A stretch of 7,025 nucleotides of DNA from Candidatus Fermentibacterota bacterium (GCA_030607835.1 JAUWJE010000098.1:1-7025), one strand, 5' to 3'; positions 1 to 6,757 are shown, counted from the stretch's first letter. The notes: generated by a model from the sequence alone, not told the origin. Program-made: numbers and translations.

Positions 1-1146
1 GACCTCTCTTGAACTGGCTACAACACTTGCGGCTATTTCACCCATTGTATCACCCATGCGAACAGTATACCTGATAAACTGGGGATTTTCCACGTATCCG
101 GCATTGATCGGTCGTCGCTGGCTCTCCGGAAGTTCAATAAAGGCACCAGGCCTGAGGGAACCTGCGGAATTCATACTTCTGAGAACCTCGGACGAGACTC
201 CAGTTGACCATGCTATTCCGTCCCAGCTGTCGCCCTCTTTTACAAGATATCTCTCAGGATCGATCGCCCAGGCAGCGGAAAATACATCATTAACCAGTTC
301 AGCAGGCACTATGATTTCCCAGGCATGACCATGATCAGGAGTCCTCTCCAAAAGATATGATCGGTTCATATCCATCAGAGAATCAATATCAACTCCTGTT
401 TCAGGACCGAGAAGTCTCAGATCAAATCCTGAGGGAACCCATACTACAGCCAGAACACCTGATTCCAGCTCAACATCAATATAGGCTTCCGCGGCGGATG
501 CAAATCTCGGAACAAAGGCGTCGGTTTCACCTGGGAGATCAATTTCTCCAAAAGTAGTGCCTCCCTGCTGCAGGCCAGACAGAACTCTTCCCGGACCGCA
601 ATTGTAGGCTGCCAGAGCCAGAGACCAGTCATCAAACATGTCATGCAGATGAAGAAGGTACTTCGCAGCTGCTCTTGTTGAGGCGACCCATGAGTATCTT
701 TCATCCACTGAATCATCTATTTGCAGCCCCATTTCCCGTGCAGTTTCAGGCATCAGCTGCCACGGGCCTGCGGCTCCCACTCTGGAGTAACATCCAACAT
801 TGAAATCACTTTCTATCCAGACAAGTGCAGCAATTTCCACCGGTACACCCTGGGTTCTGAGTATTCTCTCAACAAGATCCTTAATATTTCCGCTGCCGGG
901 GAAACGCTCAGCTCTGTACTGAATATCACTTGTGGACGCAAGAGACGCAGGAATATCTGTTGATGGGGCTTCTGTACGGATGCTCTCACCGCCCTGCAGT
1001 ACTGGCAGAACCATTGTAGAAAGCGGGGTTGGAGCAGCGGTATTTAATTCACGATTTTCATCCTGAGTCGTGATGCGTGTTCCTGAACAGGATATTAATG
1101 AAAGGGTTGACCAGAGAAAAGCTATCAATAAGTATCGTCTTAACAG
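1..1146 (-). CDS. mltD: MltD-like membrane-bound lytic murein transglycosylase lipoprotein with LysM repeats (3' end outside window)
   Basis: This enzyme is predicted to cleave the MurNAc-GlcNAc bond of peptidoglycan in the periplasm, leaving 1,6-anhydro-MurNAc ends. Numbering is from a CTG start at 1146. Residues 1-20 form a lipoprotein signal: an Arg-Arg n-region, a hydrophobic stretch, and a lipobox L-I-S-C with Cys20. A low-complexity linker precedes the SLT (goose-type lysozyme) domain at about 95-200. It carries the catalytic Glu in WIESDFN (about Glu112), GAAGPWQLMPETA (about 124-136) and LALAAYNCGPGRV (about 176-188). Two LysM modules follow, one near 298-340 (KEGDSWDGIA) and one from about 359 (RMGDTMGEIA) that runs off the window. 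The order lipobox, SLT, LysM is that of MltD. The start is uncertain. No in-frame ATG lies near the signal peptide. The frame stays open upstream to an ATG at 1251 inside asd, which would add 35 residues before the signal peptide. A TTG at 1128 would remove the positive n-region. The family call is very secure and the 5' end is not. Confidence 0.9.
   Translation of the reverse strand, partial: MLRRYLLIAFLWSTLSLISCSGTRITTQDENRELNTAAPTPLSTMVLPVLQGGESIRTEAPSTDIPASLASTSDIQYRAERFPGSGNIKDLVERILRTQGVPVEIAALVWIESDFNVGCYSRVGAAGPWQLMPETAREMGLQIDDSVDERYSWVASTRAAAKYLLHLHDMFDDWSLALAAYNCGPGRVLSGLQQGGTTFGEIDLPGETDAFVPRFASAAEAYIDVELESGVLAVVWVPSGFDLRLLGPETGVDIDSLMDMNRSYLLERTPDHGHAWEIIVPAELVNDVFSAAWAIDPERYLVKEGDSWDGIAWSTGVSSEVLRSMNSAGSLRPGAFIELPESQRRPINAGYVENPQFIRYTVRMGDTMGEIAASVVASSREV
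1107..1135 (+). promoter_or_regulatory. Weak candidate promoter for asd
   Basis: TTGACC (1107-1112) matches five of six -35 consensus bases. After 17 bases comes AAGTAT (1130-1135), a poor -10 box with three of six matches. It lies inside the 5' end of the divergent mltD-like gene, as any asd promoter here must, because the intergenic gap is about 12 bases. Weak support. Confidence 0.2.
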
Positions 1147-1149
1147 TCT

Positions 1150-1154
1150 GGAGG
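1150..1154 (+). promoter_or_regulatory. Shine-Dalgarno site of asd (GGAGG)
   Basis: A full GGAGG lies 4 bases before the ATG at 1159 and 7 bases before a second in-frame ATG at 1162. The 7-base spacing is the more usual, so the protein may start at the second Met. The site sits in the short gap between the divergent genes, just outside the proposed mltD-like start. Confidence 0.7.
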
Positions 1155-1158
1155 TTGA

Positions 1159-2145
1159 ATGATGATATCTGTCGGCGTTGTTGGTGCAACGTGTCTTGTC
1201 GGTGCGACAATGATAAGTATGCTTCAGGAGCGCTCCTTTCCAGTTGACCATTTCCAGGCATTCGCCTCAGGTGAATCCAGAGGAAAAACAGTCAAATTCA
1301 GAAATCAGAACTACCCGGTTGAAATAATAACACCGGAAACAATATGCAAGGGAATCATACTGTTTGGTGCCACCTCTGCGGAAGTGGCAGAAAAATGGAT
1401 ACCTCCGTGCATCGAGTCCGGTGCGGCAATTATAGATAGTTCTTCCGCATTCAGAATGAATCCTGATGTGCTCCTTGCCGTACCTGAAGTAAACGGTCAT
1501 CTCATAACGGGTACCGAGAACCTGATAGCTAATCCTAACTGCTCCACAATACAGCTCGTTGCTGCTCTTGCTCCTCTTGCTGCGGTAAGAAATATCCGCT
1601 GGGTTTCCGTAGCTACATACCAGGCGGTATCCGGTGCCGGATCCCCTTCCCTTAACGAACTTTCGAGACAGCAGGACGAAATGGCAATCGAGCCCGGAAC
1701 TCCTCGCCTCCATGAAAATATCATCACCAGCATTGGCCTTCCCGATACAAACGGCTATTGCGCTGAAGAGTTGAAACTCATTCATGAAACATGTAAAATC
1801 ATGAATCTGAATTTCCCCGTGTTCGCGTCCACCGCAAGAGTGCCTGTAAGAACAGGCCATACAGAAGCGGTAGTGGTGAAATTCAGCAGCCCCTTTCCTG
1901 CGGATGAAGCGGTATCAGTTCTCATGGATGCTCCCGGCATCAAAGTTTCACAGAGCGGCTGCTCACCGATTGATGTAGAGAACACTGACGCTGTAGTAGT
2001 GGACAGAGTACGTAATTATCCTGATGATCCAACCATTCTTCAATTCTGGGTCCTGGCTGATAATCTAAGAAAAGGCGCAGCACTGAACGCAGTTCAGATA
2101 GCGGAAGTATTTCTAGAGCGAAAAGGGGCCGGGGCTAACATCTAA
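1159..2145 (+). CDS. asd: Aspartate-semialdehyde dehydrogenase
   Basis: This cytoplasmic enzyme reduces L-4-aspartyl phosphate to L-aspartate 4-semialdehyde with NADPH. The step is shared by the lysine/diaminopimelate, threonine and methionine pathways. The 328-residue product is normal for the family. The N-terminal Rossmann loop is at residues 9-15 and reads GATCLVG where the family normally has GATGxVG, so the middle Gly is Cys12 (codon TGT, one base from GGT). Other hallmarks are intact: SSSAFRM with Arg99, NPNCST with catalytic Cys128, TYQAVSGAG with Gln155, RVPVRTGHTE with His234 as the likely general base, and the C-terminal DNLRKGAALNAVQIAE. A strong GGAGG supports ATG 1159 or 1162. 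The last residues (GAGANI) and the stop codon lie within the left arm of a 27-bp inverted repeat, so the extreme C-terminus may not be ancestral. The gene stands alone on its strand, divergent from the mltD-like gene and convergent with the zinc-ribbon gene. The identification is very secure. Confidence 0.96.
   Translation: MMISVGVVGATCLVGATMISMLQERSFPVDHFQAFASGESRGKTVKFRNQNYPVEIITPETICKGIILFGATSAEVAEKWIPPCIESGAAIIDSSSAFRMNPDVLLAVPEVNGHLITGTENLIANPNCSTIQLVAALAPLAAVRNIRWVSVATYQAVSGAGSPSLNELSRQQDEMAIEPGTPRLHENIITSIGLPDTNGYCAEELKLIHETCKIMNLNFPVFASTARVPVRTGHTEAVVVKFSSPFPADEAVSVLMDAPGIKVSQSGCSPIDVENTDAVVVDRVRNYPDDPTILQFWVLADNLRKGAALNAVQIAEVFLERKGAGANI
1162..1189 (-). promoter_or_regulatory. Candidate sigma70-type promoter for the mltD-like gene
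   Basis: On the minus strand TTGCAC (1189-1184) and TATCAT (1167-1162) are separated by 16 bases. The -10 box matches five of six consensus bases and the -35 box matches the first three. Transcription would begin near 1155, only about 10 bases before the CTG at 1146, so the mRNA would be leaderless or nearly so. The -10 box lies over the asd start codons. This is inferred from consensus matching only. Confidence 0.35.
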
Positions 2146-2231
2146 ACATTTTCACCTTGCGCCCCACGGGAACATTTACTCCATGGTGCGTGTCTCTGTA
2201 TTAGAAATGTTTAGATGTTAGCCCCGGCCCC
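2121..2231 (-). terminator. Possible intrinsic terminator of the holA/zinc-ribbon transcript
   Basis: Read on the minus strand, the inverted repeat begins 16 bases after the zinc-ribbon stop. It forms a stem with a GC-rich base (ending GCCCCGGCCCC) that runs directly into TTTT and then CGCTC. This is the order expected for an intrinsic terminator, although the 53-base loop is far larger than usual and the T-tract is short. On the plus strand the stem is followed by AATTGGTTTCT, a poorer tail, so termination of asd there is less certain. Confidence 0.45.
2125..2231. repeat. Perfect 27-bp inverted repeat with 53-base loop between convergent genes
   Basis: The arm at 2125-2151 (GGGGCCGGGGC, then TAACATCTAAACATTT) is the exact reverse complement of 2205-2231. 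The loop, 2152-2204, contains CCATGG but no clear coding content. The outer 11 bp of the stem are almost all G/C and the inner 16 bp are A/T-rich. The left arm includes the last six codons and the stop of asd. The right arm ends 16 bases short of the stop of the zinc-ribbon gene. Pairing stops exactly at both arm ends. The shape fits either a large bidirectional transcription terminator or a small palindromic mobile or dispersed element of the MITE/REP kind. I see no convincing target duplication: only AA is shared by the flanks. Confidence 0.9.
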
Positions 2232-2247
2232 AATTGGTTTCTATTGA

Positions 2248-2985
2248 CTAGATATCTACATCCATGTCATCAAAATCAAATTCGTCGTCAAGATCCTGAC
2301 TGAGATCCTCGAGTTCAGCGTTGCATTCTTCGCAAATCACGAGGTGTGGAGGATTTAAATGTCCGCATGAAGGGCATTTATTCTCCTCGGAAACCTCCGT
2401 CAGTTCTTCCGCTTCAATATCGAGTTCCTCAATTACATCTTCATCGATTTCCTCGATGAGCTCATCATCCTCAATGTCAATGATATCCTCTTCAACTTCG
2501 ACTTTCGGGGAAGAAACAAATGTACCACCCCCGGGAACACCAGTTGAAGTTGCGTTATCAACATCGCTCAGGACACCGTTAAGCTCATTCAACTCTCTGC
2601 GGAGCTTATCCAGTTTTTCAGAAGTTTTATCCCGATCATTTTCAGACTGCTTGAGTTCATCCTTGAACTCATCGTTCCCATGATCGAATTCACCAAGTTG
2701 AGCTCTTATCTGAAGTTCATCAACCTTATCTGACTCATTCGTAAAGATAGTTTCCTGGTCAGCGATCTGAGTAGAGAGTTCCTGTGCTTTTTCCTCAAGC
2801 GAACCACGTTTATCGCTTATTTTTTCGAGAACTGTCTGAAGCTGATTGCTGTAGTCATCCCGAATTTTCCCGTAGACTCTGTTATTGGTGTCAGGCTTCA
2901 TGTTCTCCAGATTGTGCAGCCGACCGACAAGTTCCTCTCTGCGATCAAGTAGATCCAGAATCTTTTTTTCAAGAACTTCTGCCAT
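2248..2985 (-). CDS. Acidic coiled-coil protein with C-terminal four-Cys zinc ribbon, function unknown
   Basis: I do not recognise a named family. The 245-residue product begins with a long charged helical region (about 1-140) rich in Glu, Lys, Asp and Leu with heptad-like spacing, probably a coiled coil. A Gly/Pro-rich break (about 149-154, GVPGGG) follows. Next comes a strongly acidic segment (about 162-200) with repeated Ile/Leu-Glu-Glu/Asp units, then a zinc ribbon with Cys204, Cys207, Cys218 and Cys221 (CPSC, 10 residues, CEEC), and an Asp-rich tail. No signal peptide or membrane segment is visible, so it is probably cytoplasmic. Start ATG 2985 has a G-rich Shine-Dalgarno (GGGGGG, 2995-2990) four bases upstream. 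It lies 68 bases downstream of holA on the same strand and could share its transcript. The ribbon spacing does not match COG1579/CT398-type hairpin proteins. A structural or adaptor role binding protein or nucleic acid would be a guess. Confidence 0.85.
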   Translation of the reverse strand: MAEVLEKKILDLLDRREELVGRLHNLENMKPDTNNRVYGKIRDDYSNQLQTVLEKISDKRGSLEEKAQELSTQIADQETIFTNESDKVDELQIRAQLGEFDHGNDEFKDELKQSENDRDKTSEKLDKLRRELNELNGVLSDVDNATSTGVPGGGTFVSSPKVEVEEDIIDIEDDELIEEIDEDVIEELDIEAEELTEVSEENKCPSCGHLNPPHLVICEECNAELEDLSQDLDDEFDFDDMDVDI

Positions 2986-3000
2986 GCTTCCCCCCTATGA

Positions 3001-3029
3001 TTTATGCTCAGTTTTGTTCATCAATTCAA
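3001..3029 (-). promoter_or_regulatory. Weak candidate promoter between holA and the zinc-ribbon gene
   Basis: On the minus strand TTGAAT (3029-3024) and CATAAA (3006-3001) are spaced by 17 bases within the 68-base A/T-rich gap. If real, the transcript would start almost at the Shine-Dalgarno of the zinc-ribbon gene. This could supply that gene independently of holA. Consensus matching only. Confidence 0.22.
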
Positions 3030-3053
3030 AATACGTATAAACTCAATTTTTAT

Positions 3054-4052
3054 CTATGAATGAGCGCTTGTCAAGGTGAAGATCAACCGTGCGAATAAAA
3101 CCAGTTGATCAACACTTGTTTTTATTGCTCTATCAGCTTCCGCAAAAGCTTCAGCAGCAACAGCTGGATCAACCTTGCAAGCGGTTCGAGAATATTTCAT
3201 TAACTTATCAAGAACAGGAAATCTTGCTCCTGTGGCAGCCGCGACTTCCTTTTTTCCACCGGAGCACCCAACAACTTCGATTGCCTGCACAACCTTTAGC
3301 CACTGACTGAATATATAGGTTATGATTCTGCTTGGATCTTCCCCATATCTCATAAGTGACCAAGCGGCTTCGAGGGCTTTCCCTCTCTGATTACCAAAGA
3401 TCATGTCCCCAAGATGGAAGACATGAGCTCTATCCTTACCTGTTAAGACTTCAAGCATCCCATTTCTATCAACTGTTGAACCGGGTCCGTGATACAACGC
3501 AAGTTTTACAATTGCATCGGACATTCTTCCAAGATTTCTTCCCGAATATTCAGCAAGAAGCTGAACAGGTTCTGTGCTCAATTTGATGTTTTCCGAAGAT
3601 GCAATCCGAGTTGCCCATCCTGGTATTTCCCTCTCAAAAGGTTCATAACAGGTATAAAATGGTATTCTTTTCTCAAGTTTTCGAAGGATGGCTGATTCTC
3701 TTGGAGTTTTCAGGGATACAAGAAGCAATGCACAATCATCCAGACCGGAATCAATTGAACTCATCAATTCAGATTGGGCAGACTGCCCGATGTTATGGCA
3801 TTTGGAGATAATGAGGAGCTTCCCTGGTGCGAAGAGAGAGTTCTCCAGAATATATCTGCGAAGGTCGCCTTCCTGAAGTTCACCACCCTCAAGTCGGAAA
3901 ATATCATATTTGAGCTCACTCCCGAACTTCTCAACCATCAAGTTTTGAAGTCGAGTTGACTGGTAAATGTCAGGACCGGATACAGCAAGTATGCATCCCG
4001 CATCTGCCTTTATCGTTATACGCTCCATTTCACTGTACTTGCTGATCTTCAT
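3054..4052 (-). CDS. holA: DNA polymerase III subunit delta
   Basis: The delta subunit belongs to the clamp loader. It is the wrench that opens the beta sliding clamp so the loader complex can place it on primed DNA. The 332-residue length is close to E. coli HolA (343). Recognisable family features are the N-terminal AAA+-like fold without a Walker A motif (about 19-45, ILAVSGPDIYQSTRLQNLM) and a clamp-contact region with SLFAPGKLLIISKC (about 72-85). Further on are a middle domain with LLAEYSGRNLGRMSDAIVKLALY (about 165-187) and the segment DRAHVFHLGDMIFGNQRGKALEAAWSL. The last part is a C-terminal collar helix bundle ending in DQLVLFARLIFTL. GGAG lies 8 bases before the ATG at 4052, which favours that start over the internal Met9. 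It is the first gene of a probable two-gene minus-strand unit with the zinc-ribbon gene and is divergent from the PpiD-like gene. Identification is by family pattern, since delta subunits diverge strongly. Confidence 0.9.
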   Translation of the reverse strand: MKISKYSEMERITIKADAGCILAVSGPDIYQSTRLQNLMVEKFGSELKYDIFRLEGGELQEGDLRRYILENSLFAPGKLLIISKCHNIGQSAQSELMSSIDSGLDDCALLLVSLKTPRESAILRKLEKRIPFYTCYEPFEREIPGWATRIASSENIKLSTEPVQLLAEYSGRNLGRMSDAIVKLALYHGPGSTVDRNGMLEVLTGKDRAHVFHLGDMIFGNQRGKALEAAWSLMRYGEDPSRIITYIFSQWLKVVQAIEVVGCSGGKKEVAAATGARFPVLDKLMKYSRTACKVDPAVAAEAFAEADRAIKTSVDQLVLFARLIFTLTSAHS

Positions 4053-4157
4053 AAAGCTGACTCCAAAAAGCTAACCCGGACAAACCTTGCAGAATCTACA
4101 AAACGTAAGTATTTTTTCACCTTATCCAAATCAATCCAGTTTAGAGGAAGAAGAAAT
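4053..4157. promoter_or_regulatory. Divergent intergenic region between holA and the PpiD-like gene
   Basis: These 105 bases must hold the promoters of both neighbours. On the plus strand TTGCAG (4087-4092) and TATTTT (4110-4115) are 17 bases apart and could serve the PpiD-like gene, whose Shine-Dalgarno is GAGG at 4144-4147. For holA a TTGATT (4134-4129, minus) is visible but lacks a convincing -10 box. No hairpin or operator-like palindrome stands out. The individual boxes are weak. Confidence 0.35.
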
Positions 4158-6011
4158 ATGTTAACCTGGCTCAGAGATAATGCTAAAATATTCTTGATTG
4201 CGACCATTGTCATCTTCGTTGCGCTCATTTTTCTTCGATGGGGAATGGGCGAGGGTGATAACAGACCAACTAACCCGTACGAAAGAGCTATTGCGACAGT
4301 TAATGGCATGGATATCATGCCTGATGAATATCAGGACGCGCTGCAGAACTGGAATCTGCGATACAGACAGATGCTTGAGCAGAGTGGGAATCCGGATCCT
4401 GAATCGATGCTTCTTCTCATGAGTGCCAAAATAGCAAAAGAAGCTTTTGAAGAGCTTGTAAACAGCAAGCTTGAACGTATCTACCTTGATAACAGAGAGT
4501 GGAGTCATTTCACTGTAGGTCAAGCCGAAGCACTTCTAGCCGCTCAGATTGGAATGCAGGATCTTGGTGGAATGAATGCTGAAGAATACATTGAAATGGT
4601 GAAATCCGAACAACCCGGATTGTACCAGCAGTATCTCTATCAGACATACGCAGGTGGGGATGCCCGACGCTTCCCTCTGGCTTCAGGGATGGTCAGTATG
4701 GCTTCCAGAGAAGAAGTCAATTTCCTTCTTCTTGACAGCCAGGGTCAGATAACCGCCAGGTATATTATCATTGATAGTACTCCACCAATTCCGGATGAAG
4801 ACGTACTTGAAGAATTCTACAATATTAATCCAGAGATGTTTTACAGGCCTGCCGGATCGCTGCTGAGGTATGCAACCATCCAGATTGCGCCACAAGAGGA
4901 TGACCTGCAATTCGCAATGGAACAACTCGATTCTATTTCGTATGCAACCGCTGGATCACCCATCACCGCAACAAGAACACAGATCCTTGAATTCTACGGT
5001 GATGACATTATTCTTGAAGAGGGACAGAGAACTGTTCCATTCCTGGGAATGTATTCAAACAACCCATCTATCAGCAGTTATCATGTTCTTCTTCTTGATT
5101 CCGTTAAAATTTCATCTGAAGTACTGGATGACACTCTTTACTTAAGAAGCTGGGAAGTACCTGTTCTGCCACAGTACTCAACGATAAGAAGTATGATGTG
5201 GACTGTAGAGCAGCAGATGGAAGACATTCTTGCAAGCAGCATACCGAGTATCGGTGATTCTCTTATAGTAATTGATTTTGGTGAGATGCTGGTTGAGGAA
5301 GATTCCCCGATAACAGGTAGTATTACCGAGGAGATCATTGCCTTTGCAACGGATACACTCTGGCGGGAATCACATGGGCCTATCTTCTATTCCCCGGGAT
5401 ACAGGGGCGGCTATCCTGCATTCATACTTGTTCGCAGATTGCATTTCTACCCTTCGGATACAATTAATTACGATGAATCCGTCACTTCCGGCGTTCTTCA
5501 GGAAATGACAATGTACTCTATGAGAAGAGAAGCATCCAAAGCTCTTGCTCTTCAGACAATCAATGAAATCCATTCAAGTGATGTCAACCTTGGAGCATGG
5601 GCATCGTCTGAATCACTGCATGTATATACGACAGTTCCTTTCACCGCTTCACAGATCCGGGCTGATGCTGAATTTGATCCTGATGCCGTGAATGGAATTC
5701 TCTCTTCCGTAGAATTCGCGGAAGCAGCCCTTGTCGCGTCTGAATTCAAGGTAATTGGACCGTTCAGCACTGGAACCAGCTGTGTAATTGCAGAAATACT
5801 CTCTCGTCAGGTTCCACCCGAGAACCCTTCCATGATAATTATGACTTATGTTGCTGCTCAGCAAGGCCATGAGCAACTCAGTAGACTGAACATCATTCAC
5901 CACATGAGAGAAACAGGTGAAATACGCGATCTCAGGGAGGAATGGCAGGAGTACGCTGAAGCAGTCGAGGATTCAATCAGGGCTGAACGCGAGCAAATGG
6001 AAGAACAGTAG
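4158..6011 (+). CDS. PpiD/SurA-N-like membrane-anchored periplasmic chaperone, without a visible parvulin signature
   Basis: It is predicted to sit in the inner membrane with its bulk in the periplasm and to help fold exported or outer-membrane proteins. Residues 1-10 are short and cytoplasmic (MLTWLRDNAK), and 11-28 form one membrane anchor. From about 43 comes the SurA/PpiD N-terminal chaperone signature: AIATVNGMDIMPDEYQDAL, followed by a helical segment to about 110 (AFEELVNSKLERIYL). The region around 215-245 (EEFYNINPEMFYRPAGSLLRYATI) resembles the part of PpiD before its PPIase domain. Total length, 617, is close to E. coli PpiD (623). I cannot find the parvulin GGDLG signature or a clear active-site set, so any PPIase domain is degenerate or absent. 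The C-terminus is charged and helical. The start at 4158 has GAGG ten bases upstream. It is the first gene of a pair with the Cys-motif protein 15 bases downstream. The chaperone call is good, and enzymatic activity is doubtful. Confidence 0.82.
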   Translation: MLTWLRDNAKIFLIATIVIFVALIFLRWGMGEGDNRPTNPYERAIATVNGMDIMPDEYQDALQNWNLRYRQMLEQSGNPDPESMLLLMSAKIAKEAFEELVNSKLERIYLDNREWSHFTVGQAEALLAAQIGMQDLGGMNAEEYIEMVKSEQPGLYQQYLYQTYAGGDARRFPLASGMVSMASREEVNFLLLDSQGQITARYIIIDSTPPIPDEDVLEEFYNINPEMFYRPAGSLLRYATIQIAPQEDDLQFAMEQLDSISYATAGSPITATRTQILEFYGDDIILEEGQRTVPFLGMYSNNPSISSYHVLLLDSVKISSEVLDDTLYLRSWEVPVLPQYSTIRSMMWTVEQQMEDILASSIPSIGDSLIVIDFGEMLVEEDSPITGSITEEIIAFATDTLWRESHGPIFYSPGYRGGYPAFILVRRLHFYPSDTINYDESVTSGVLQEMTMYSMRREASKALALQTINEIHSSDVNLGAWASSESLHVYTTVPFTASQIRADAEFDPDAVNGILSSVEFAEAALVASEFKVIGPFSTGTSCVIAEILSRQVPPENPSMIIMTYVAAQQGHEQLSRLNIIHHMRETGEIRDLREEWQEYAEAVEDSIRAEREQMEEQ

Positions 6012-6026
6012 ATATTAGATGACACA

Positions 6027-6749
6027 ATGAATAATGTTGAGATAACGTACCGCTTCAGACTTGCGGATGATACTGTGGAATCATTTCATATTGAACTGGA
6101 CTCGCGGAACCTTCAGATGATAGGCAATGTTCCTGAGATCCTGCCTCAATGGATAAATCTGGAATTCCATCAATGTCCAAACTGTCCTCTCAGCAGCGAT
6201 ACATATCCATATTGCCCGTTGGCTTTGAATCTTGTCAATATTGTCAGACGTTTTGATCGTGTTATTTCATATGATAATATCTATCTGGACGTGATAACCA
6301 AACAGAGAAACATATCACAGCAGACAACCGCTCAGCGTGGCCTCAGTTCTCTAATGGGACTGGTAATAGCCACCAGCGGCTGTCCGCACACTGCATTCTT
6401 CAAGCCAATGGCTCGATTTCATCTGTCTCTCTCGAGCAGAGAAGAGACCGCTTATCGCGTCACATCCATGTATCTTCTGGCGCAGTACTTCATAAAAAAA
6501 GAGGGGAAACAGGCTGATTTCAGTCTCCGGGGTCTTAAACAGATATATGAGAATGTTCAGCAGGTTAACCATGCGATTGTCGAAAGGCTTCGAGCGGCCA
6601 GCGAAGCAGACTCTGTGCTGAACGCCATTATAATACTGGATACTTATGCTCAGACTATTCCATGCATGATAGAAGATTCTTTTGACAGCATCAGATATCT
6701 ATTCTCTCCGTATCTGACAGATGATGCTTCAAACTCGGAAAATCCATAG
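6027..6749 (+). CDS. Conserved protein with CPNCPL...CPLA Cys motif (DUF6901-like), function unknown
   Basis: This 240-residue product has no signal peptide or membrane helix and is probably cytoplasmic. A beta-rich start (ITYRFRLADDTVESFHIEL, about 5-23) leads to a three-Cys motif with Cys50, Cys53 and Cys63 (CPNCPL, then YCPLALNLV). A conserved-looking block follows, GLSSLMGLVIATSGCPHTAFFKPMARFHL (about 105-133), with Cys119. The rest is largely helical (ETAYRVTSMYLLAQYF onward). From memory this pattern matches a family of unknown function catalogued as DUF6901, and I am only moderately sure of that name. Four cysteines in two blocks could bind a metal, possibly with His121 or His132, but that is inference. 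The ATG at 6027 lies 15 bases after the PpiD-like stop with no good Shine-Dalgarno, so translation may depend on coupling to the upstream gene. Its stop is 8 bases from that of the convergent permease gene. Confidence 0.85.
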   Translation: MNNVEITYRFRLADDTVESFHIELDSRNLQMIGNVPEILPQWINLEFHQCPNCPLSSDTYPYCPLALNLVNIVRRFDRVISYDNIYLDVITKQRNISQQTTAQRGLSSLMGLVIATSGCPHTAFFKPMARFHLSLSSREETAYRVTSMYLLAQYFIKKEGKQADFSLRGLKQIYENVQQVNHAIVERLRAASEADSVLNAIIILDTYAQTIPCMIEDSFDSIRYLFSPYLTDDASNSENP

Positions 6750-6757
6750 TCAATAAA

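Noticed and set aside
199..1251. A 13-base direct repeat (TCCAGTTGACCAT at 199-211 and 1239-1251)
   Set aside because: One exact 13-mer match is unsurprising in 7 kb. Both copies lie in unrelated coding sequence with no shared flanks.
1267..1860. 197-codon open frame on the minus strand inside asd
   Set aside because: It lies entirely opposite a clear asd coding sequence, has Cys/Arg/Tyr-rich composition unlike a real protein, and shows no family motif.
2321..2683. 120-codon plus-strand frame rich in serine
   Set aside because: It is the antisense shadow of the acidic Glu/Asp-rich zinc-ribbon gene. Its serine runs come from reading those codons backwards.
2248..2985. Possible COG1579/CT398-type coiled-coil hairpin protein
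   Set aside because: The length and coiled-coil plus ribbon layout are similar, but the Cys spacing (CxxC-x10-CxxC) and the acidic segment do not match that family's C-terminal ribbon.
4161..4523. 120-codon minus-strand frame at the start of the PpiD-like gene
   Set aside because: It is antisense to a well-supported membrane anchor and SurA-N domain, with no ribosome site or recognisable motif.
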